From a virus: a DNA stretch of 25,132 nt. This document shows, piece by piece, positions 21,507-25,132 of the stretch. How positions within the stretch are numbered: position 1 is the first letter of the stretch; each line of letters starts with the position of its first letter. The notes beneath the pieces are model-generated. The model worked only from the letters and a program-made list of their open reading frames with translations, made no database searches and was not told where the DNA came from. The translations under genes were made by a program, and so were the position numbers. The stretch is taken from positions 1 through 25,132 of IMG/VR virus record IMGVR_UViG_3300020463_000123; one strand, written 5' to 3'.

Positions 21507-21977
21507 ATGGGACAGTATAACGCAAAGATTATGGCAGAATTCAATCCTCCACGTAAATGGGTGTTAGGTAGAGACTTATCTTACACTACAGAAGACCTTA
21601 CACCAGATGATATCAAAGCATTAAAAGGTGTAGGAGTAAAAATTACTAAGAAAACTATTACAGTACCAACAGGATTTGTAACTGATTTAGCATCAGTGCC
21701 TAGAGCAATGTGGTGGGCAATAGCACCATTTGATGTGGCAAGAGCGGCAATAATCCACGATTTATTGTATAAAACTATTAGACAATATCGTTGGAAAATG
21801 AAAGATAAAGAAGATAAAGATCTAATTAAACAAGCTAAGATTGCATCAGATAAAGTTTTTAAGTTAGGCATGGAAGATGCAGAACCAAAAGTTGCGAAAT
21901 GGAAAATATATTCATCGTGGAAAGCAGTTGACGTATTTGGAAATAGTTCTATAGTACCTACAGAAGATAATATATAA
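21507..21977 (+). CDS. DUF1353 family phage protein
   Basis: A 156-residue protein with the DUF1353 core: TVPTGFVTDLASVPRAMWWA, then AAIIHDLLYKT, and a helix ending in a D-K-V-F-K-L-G-M segment. DUF1353 proteins occur widely in phages and prophages, often near endolysin or tail genes, and are suspected to act on the cell wall (His/Asp pairs as in HDLLY), but no activity is proven to my knowledge. It is the only plus-strand gene between 829 and the end of the window. It has its own ribosome-binding site (AAAGGGA). Confidence 0.85.
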   Translation: MGQYNAKIMAEFNPPRKWVLGRDLSYTTEDLTPDDIKALKGVGVKITKKTITVPTGFVTDLASVPRAMWWAIAPFDVARAAIIHDLLYKTIRQYRWKMKDKEDKDLIKQAKIASDKVFKLGMEDAEPKVAKWKIYSSWKAVDVFGNSSIVPTEDNI

Positions 21978-21978
21978 T

Positions 21979-22164
21979 TTACTTAAAAAGATTGAAATAA
22001 GATCCGTTCCTATCGAAGTCTATCCATCGCATAGGAACGAATCTTAGATACCATTTTACATTTCTTGACGTCATATCATTCCATACCTCTGTAACTTTAT
22101 TAGGATAATTTCCTGCCCTAGCTAAACCTACACAGGCTGGGTATGATACAATTCCTATATCCAA
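21979..22164 (-). CDS. Small hypothetical protein, 61 aa (TTG start)
   Basis: A 61-codon frame directly behind the glycine-zipper gene's stop, with TTG as first codon and AAAGG five bases upstream. The sequence (SYPACVGLARAGNYPNKVTE, VKWYLRFVPMRWIDFD) has the aromatic/basic texture of a real protein and ends convergent to the DUF1353 gene one base apart. I do not recognise it. The lack of an ATG leaves moderate doubt. Confidence 0.45.
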   Translation of the reverse strand: MDIGIVSYPACVGLARAGNYPNKVTEVWNDMTSRNVKWYLRFVPMRWIDFDRNGSYFNLFK

Positions 22165-22590
22165 CTAAGACCTTTTAAACCTTACTGTATATGTTTTACC
22201 ATCTATAGTAAATGTTATATTGGAATGAGAGTATACCTCTTGGTATTCTTCGTTATAACGAGTTTCAACAGTACAACGTCTTTGTGTGCCTCCAGTTGCA
22301 GTTGAACTATTATGACCAAGAATACCACCAATAATTGCTCCGGCTGTTCCACCATCTGGCAAGTTCTTAGTTACATTATTACCAATAATTCCTCCAATGA
22401 TAGCACCACGTAACATATCACCAGATTTATCTCCGCCTACGTTAACATCTGTACAAACTTCGACAGAGTAAGGTGTCTTATTGATGACTTGTTTATAGTT
22501 ATCGGTAACATTACCAGTAACATTGCGTTCTGCAAATGCTGGTGTTGTAAGGAATGCCATTGCAGTAATGGCTGTGAGTGTTTTATACAT
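22165..22590 (-). CDS. Secreted glycine-zipper (SlyB/Rick_17kDa-like) protein
   Basis: A 141-residue protein with a Sec signal peptide (MYKTLTAITAMAFLTTPAFA, cleavage after AFA), so it should go to the periplasm. No lipobox Cys is seen at the junction. Two glycine-zipper segments (GAIIGGIIGNNV and AGAIIGGILGHN) fit the 17-kDa surface antigen/2TM glycine-zipper family of envelope proteins. The end (FTIDGKTYTVRFKRS) is a beta hairpin. Two Cys (about 47 and 106) could form a disulfide. A phage protein of this type may alter or protect the host envelope; that is inference. It overlaps the SH3-like gene by eight bases. Confidence 0.78.
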   Translation of the reverse strand: MYKTLTAITAMAFLTTPAFAERNVTGNVTDNYKQVINKTPYSVEVCTDVNVGGDKSGDMLRGAIIGGIIGNNVTKNLPDGGTAGAIIGGILGHNSSTATGGTQRRCTVETRYNEEYQEVYSHSNITFTIDGKTYTVRFKRS

Positions 22591-22900
22591 CTAGTTCTCC
22601 CTGACGTTTTATTACTTCCTCAACACGATCGTATCGAAAGCTTCTCCATCCCTTTGCATTAATATCCCAAACAGAACAAACTTTATCGGAAATTGTTCTG
22701 ATCTTCTTTTGACTCAAAGGGTCCTTTTTTGTTGCTGGCGGAACAACATCTTCACGAAGGGTGCAAGTCATTACTCGCCTATCGCCATCTAGTTTAAGGA
22801 AGGTTACTATAAGTTCGTCTTCCTTCAACATAGTCATAAGTTCATCCTTAGTAGGAATCCCCTTCATATCTGCTATAGTTTCTTTTAAGTTAGTTTCCAA
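22583..22900 (-). CDS. SH3-barrel-like conserved phage protein (DUF2693-like)
   Basis: A 105-residue protein: LIVTFLKLDGDRRVMTCTLR, a Lys-rich loop, then VCSVWDINAKGWRSFRYDRV. The V.F.K.dG..R.MTCTLR ... VWD....WRSFRY pattern is one I know from T4-like phage proteins (DUF2693/SH3-like). It may be a nucleic-acid- or protein-binding barrel. The start is TTG 22900 with GGAG eight bases upstream; a later Met at codon 13 is the alternative. The downstream glycine-zipper gene overlaps it. Confidence 0.65.
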   Translation of the reverse strand: METNLKETIADMKGIPTKDELMTMLKEDELIVTFLKLDGDRRVMTCTLREDVVPPATKKDPLSQKKIRTISDKVCSVWDINAKGWRSFRYDRVEEVIKRQGELDV

Positions 22901-22902
22901 TT

Positions 22903-23103
22903 TTATTTCTCCAATTTAAAACAAACGTATTCTTTGCCGGTAGATTCATTCTTAGCAGCAATATATAAAGTACCTTCTTCTGGTGCCCTACATTTCATCG
23001 CCTGCCATTTATGCCCTGATTTAATTTGTTCATCTGCAACTTTAAAAAATTCTGCATTATCTGAAACAAACATACCGCCCATAAGTATCATCGCTAACCA
23101 CAT
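22903..23103 (-). CDS. Small hypothetical protein with hydrophobic N-terminus, 66 aa
   Basis: A 66-residue protein beginning MWLAMILMGGMFVSDNAEFF, a short hydrophobic stretch that could be a signal peptide or anchor. It continues into a soluble part with AMKCRAPEEGTLYIAA and YVCFKLEK. It has a strong ribosome-binding site (AAGGAG, eight bases before ATG). It follows the PRPP synthetase gene by 14 bases and is probably co-transcribed with it. I do not recognise it. Two Cys in the exported portion could pair. Confidence 0.6.
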   Translation of the reverse strand: MWLAMILMGGMFVSDNAEFFKVADEQIKSGHKWQAMKCRAPEEGTLYIAAKNESTGKEYVCFKLEK

Positions 23104-23117
23104 AGTTTTCTCCTTTC

Positions 23118-24071
23118 TTATCCAAATAGACTGCTTACACTTTCCTCATTCGTTACCCTACGTATTGCTTCACCAAACAAATTACCAATAGTAACTTGCC
23201 TAGTTTTTTTACAATTTTTAGGACAACGATTTGGAATAGAATCTGTTACAACACATTCTTCTAAAACAGACTTTTCTACTTTCTGACATGCCTCATCACT
23301 CAATACCCCATGAGTAATATAAGCTCTTACACTTGATGCACCTGCATCCATAATAGCTTTTGCGGCATTACATAAAGTTCCTCCACTATCAATAATGTCA
23401 TCTACAAGGATTGCATGTTTACCTTGGACATTACCAATAAGATTCATTACTTCTGACTTTCCTGCTTCTGGTCGACGCTTATCAACTATTGCTATCTCAC
23501 CATTAAACATGTCAGCAAATTTTCTTGCTCTTACAACTCCACCAGCATCTGGTGAAACAAATACTGTTCCTACTTGTTGCACATCAGGATCATCTATTAT
23601 ACCAATTGATGCTTTTATATCTTTCGCAAATACTAATCTACTTGTTAAGTCATCAACAGGAATATCAAAAAATCCTTGTATCTGCCCTGCATGTAAATCC
23701 ATTGTTAAAATTCTATCTGCACCTGCTTTTGTAATTAGGTTTGCAACAAGTTTAGCACTAATTGGTGTACGTGATGCACTCTTACGATCTTGTCTTGCAT
23801 AACCAAAGTAAGGAATAACAGCCGTTATACGATCGGCACTACTTCTTCTCGCCGCATCAATCATAACCATAAGTTCCATAAGACTATCATTTACTGGAGA
23901 ACATGTTGGCTGTATAATAAAAACATCTTCGCCTCTAATGTTTTCTAAAAATTCTACACTAGTTTCGCCGTCAGCGAAAGTTGATATATTTGCAGGTACC
24001 AAATCACTAAAACAATGTTCAGCGATCTTTTTTGCCAATTCGGGATTAGCATTTCCGGCGATAATCTTCAT
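23118..24071 (-). CDS. prs: Ribose-phosphate pyrophosphokinase (PRPP synthetase)
   Basis: A 317-residue enzyme that makes PRPP from ribose-5-phosphate and ATP, feeding purine, pyrimidine and NAD synthesis. Visible motifs: the flexible loop YFGYARQDRK, the ATP/ribose segments MDLHAGQIQGFFDIPVD and SPDAGGVVRARKFAD, and the PRPP loop LVDDIIDSGGTLCNAA. Length is standard. An atypical Cys-rich stretch (PNRCPKNCKKTRQV) replaces the usual linker after VVTDSI. ATG 24071 is chosen, with AAGGAG upstream; TTG 24080 is in frame. It starts 5 bases after the upstream dehydrogenase's stop. With RNR it suggests active nucleotide supply by the phage. Confidence 0.93.
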   Translation of the reverse strand: MKIIAGNANPELAKKIAEHCFSDLVPANISTFADGETSVEFLENIRGEDVFIIQPTCSPVNDSLMELMVMIDAARRSSADRITAVIPYFGYARQDRKSASRTPISAKLVANLITKAGADRILTMDLHAGQIQGFFDIPVDDLTSRLVFAKDIKASIGIIDDPDVQQVGTVFVSPDAGGVVRARKFADMFNGEIAIVDKRRPEAGKSEVMNLIGNVQGKHAILVDDIIDSGGTLCNAAKAIMDAGASSVRAYITHGVLSDEACQKVEKSVLEECVVTDSIPNRCPKNCKKTRQVTIGNLFGEAIRRVTNEESVSSLFG

Positions 24072-24076
24072 ATGCT

Positions 24077-24853
24077 TCAAATCTCCTTCCTTACTGTATT
24101 ATTATACTTTTGTGATTCATTGATAAGGCTTAAATCTATATTGTGAGCCCTTGCTGTTGCAAGTATTGCCTGCACGTCTTTGGGAAAACAATGTCCACCA
24201 TAGCCTCTACTTGTATTTACTTCTGTATGACTTTTTCCGATCCTTGTGTCCAATCCTACACCTCTTTGCACATTCTTATAATCAACACCAGTTGCTTTGC
24301 ACAAATCATAAACTTGATTAAAGAAACTGACTTTGGTTGCCAAGAATGCATTTCTAAAATACTTTATTAGTATAAGATCTTTTACGGGCATTGTCAAGAC
24401 ATTTATATCACCTGATGGTATTCTGTCTTTCCGATATGCATCTTTATAGAATTTCATCCAGAATCCTAGTGCATCTCCTCCTATTAAAACATCTTCTGCA
24501 TAGCAAATGTCTTCAACCGCGGAGTTAGCTCTAAGAAATTCAGGTGAAAAAGCAATAGTATGTTTGGGATAATCTTTTTTGATTAGGTCCCATCCTTCTA
24601 AACTTATGGTGCTTTTAATTAATACAGGAGTAGTAGGCTTTGTCTTGCTAAGAACGTCTAGCACATTTGATATATCACACTCACCATTTTCTAGTTCTGG
24701 TGTGTTGACACATATAATAACTGCTTCAGGATCAAGATGTTGTAGACCTACGTGTTTATACTTAGGATCTACCACTTGTAAATCGTAATGGTTTTTAAAA
24801 AAAGTTTCGTGGGCCTGGCCAACAAAGCCATATCCTGCAATGATGATACTCAT
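24077..24853 (-). CDS. Short nucleotide-sugar (UDP-glucose/GDP-mannose-type) dehydrogenase
   Basis: A 258-residue protein with an NAD-binding start (MSIIIAGYGFVGQAHETFF), the conserved ICVNTPE and IKSTI..G segments, SPEFLRANSAVED, and the catalytic Cys222 in GYGGHCFPKD. This family oxidises nucleotide sugars to uronic acids in two steps. Full enzymes have about 390-450 residues. This one ends shortly after the catalytic Cys and so lacks the C-terminal UDP-binding domain, as in other phage versions I recall. It may act on a different substrate or be regulatory. It is the first gene after a strong sigma70 promoter and precedes prs. Activity is uncertain. Confidence 0.82.
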   Translation of the reverse strand: MSIIIAGYGFVGQAHETFFKNHYDLQVVDPKYKHVGLQHLDPEAVIICVNTPELENGECDISNVLDVLSKTKPTTPVLIKSTISLEGWDLIKKDYPKHTIAFSPEFLRANSAVEDICYAEDVLIGGDALGFWMKFYKDAYRKDRIPSGDINVLTMPVKDLILIKYFRNAFLATKVSFFNQVYDLCKATGVDYKNVQRGVGLDTRIGKSHTEVNTSRGYGGHCFPKDVQAILATARAHNIDLSLINESQKYNNTVRKEI

Positions 24854-24900
24854 TTGCCAAAGTCACCTGATAATTCGAATACTACTTTGCTCATATTGTA

Positions 24901-24928
24901 ATTATACACTCTTTGAGTAATAAGTCAA
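24901..24928 (-). promoter_or_regulatory. Strong sigma70-type promoter before the dehydrogenase-prs unit
   Basis: On the minus strand, TTGACT (24923-24928) and perfect TATAAT (24901-24906) are 16 bases apart, about 47 bases before ATG 24853. It lies right after the terminator of the preceding gene, so a new transcription unit starts here. The -35 hexamer is the same TTGACT as before nrdB and the Nfu gene. Confidence 0.82.
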
Positions 24929-24929
24929 G

Positions 24930-24959
24930 AAAAAAGGCAATGTAGTTGCACATTACCTT
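24930..24959 (-). terminator. Rho-independent terminator
   Basis: On the minus strand, AAGGTAATGT / ACATTGCCTT forms a 10-pair stem (one T-G pair) with a 6-base loop, and runs into six T residues. It ends the transcript of the membrane protein gene at 24966-25132 and directly precedes the next promoter. Confidence 0.85.
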
Positions 24960-24965
24960 CCTTTT

Positions 24966-25132
24966 TTAGTACCCGTTAGGTACTATAACATAATGTATCA
25001 TTAACACTACGCCTACTGATGCACCTAAGCCTATCATCATCTTGAAGAAGTCTTTTGTGACCAAAGGAAATACTGTCTTGAACTTTTCTTTGCCTGTCAT
25101 AGTTGCCATAGCAAGTTCACGTCCACATAGTA
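24966..25132 (-). CDS. C-terminal end of a small membrane protein (partial)
   Basis: Translated from the minus strand, the frame runs from the window edge to TAA at 24966. It contains CGRELAMATMTGKEKFKTVF, then a hydrophobic segment of about 20 residues (MMIGLGASVGVVLMIHYVIV) and the end PNGY. It is a single-pass membrane anchor at a C-terminus. An in-frame ATG at 25109 would give a 47-residue protein, but no ribosome-binding site precedes it, so the gene more likely continues beyond the window. No family is recognised. Confidence 0.55.
   Translation of the reverse strand, partial: LCGRELAMATMTGKEKFKTVFPLVTKDFFKMMIGLGASVGVVLMIHYVIVPNGY

Noticed and set aside
23525-23802. Plus-strand frames opposite prs
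   Set aside because: They are antisense to a well-supported enzyme gene, have no ribosome-binding site and no recognisable motif.

Overview
This AT-rich window looks like part of the genome of a marine T4-like myovirus, of the group that includes T4-like cyanophages and pelagiphages (SAR11 phages). The signs are a class Ia ribonucleotide reductase pair with glutaredoxin, several small conserved proteins I recognise only from marine T4-like phages, a tail-fibre protein with the N-terminus typical of those phages, long runs of genes overlapping by 1-20 bases, and TATAAATA-like late-promoter elements. No photosynthesis genes are present, so a heterotrophic host such as SAR11 is as likely as a cyanobacterium. 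The host is inference. I see no tRNA, rRNA, CRISPR array, insertion sequence or integrase, and no gene-free stretch longer than 300 bases.

Layout. (1) 1-828, plus strand: the end of a probable Rieske-type oxygenase and a 2-oxoglutarate/Fe(II) oxygenase-like gene, convergent with what follows. (2) 805-7614, minus strand: a metabolic block with a conserved hypothetical, Fe/Mn superoxide dismutase, a small ORF, a DadA-like FAD oxidoreductase, two small conserved phage proteins, glutaredoxin, nrdB and nrdA. (3) 7657-10775: a conserved hypothetical, a beta-helix tail fibre, a PD-(D/E)XK nuclease and a NifU/Nfu-type Fe-S scaffold behind a near-consensus sigma70 promoter. (4) 10833-21428: a long minus-strand block of probable virion proteins, many with no known function. 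It holds a likely -1 frameshift gene, two paralogous basic proteins, a probable abundant virion protein with its own promoter and terminator, small membrane proteins, a DNA/RNA-ligase-like (DUF6267-like) protein, a peptidoglycan-binding-domain protein with acidic repeats, and a pol-beta-type nucleotidyltransferase-like protein. (5) 21507-21977, plus strand: a DUF1353 gene. (6) 21979-24853, minus strand: small proteins including a secreted glycine-zipper protein, PRPP synthetase and a short nucleotide-sugar dehydrogenase, headed by a sigma70 promoter and bounded by a terminator at 24930-24959. (7) 24966-25132: the end of another minus-strand membrane protein.

How the parts may work together. 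RNR, glutaredoxin and PRPP synthetase would raise nucleotide supply; SOD, DadA and the oxygenases are host-type auxiliary metabolic genes. The most unusual feature is that many proteins of block 4, and the SOD, begin with a short M-(basic)-hydrophobic-(K/R)-E-(I/F) leader, often ending in (L/I)-x-E. This resembles the T4 capsid-targeting sequence cleaved by the gp21 prohead protease. I infer that block 4 may encode cargo packaged inside the capsid, including ligase-like and nucleotidyltransferase-like proteins and possibly SOD. The second notable feature is a dnaX-like A AAA AAG slippery site at the end of the 11231-12250 gene, followed by a hairpin and an open -1 frame of 134 codons.
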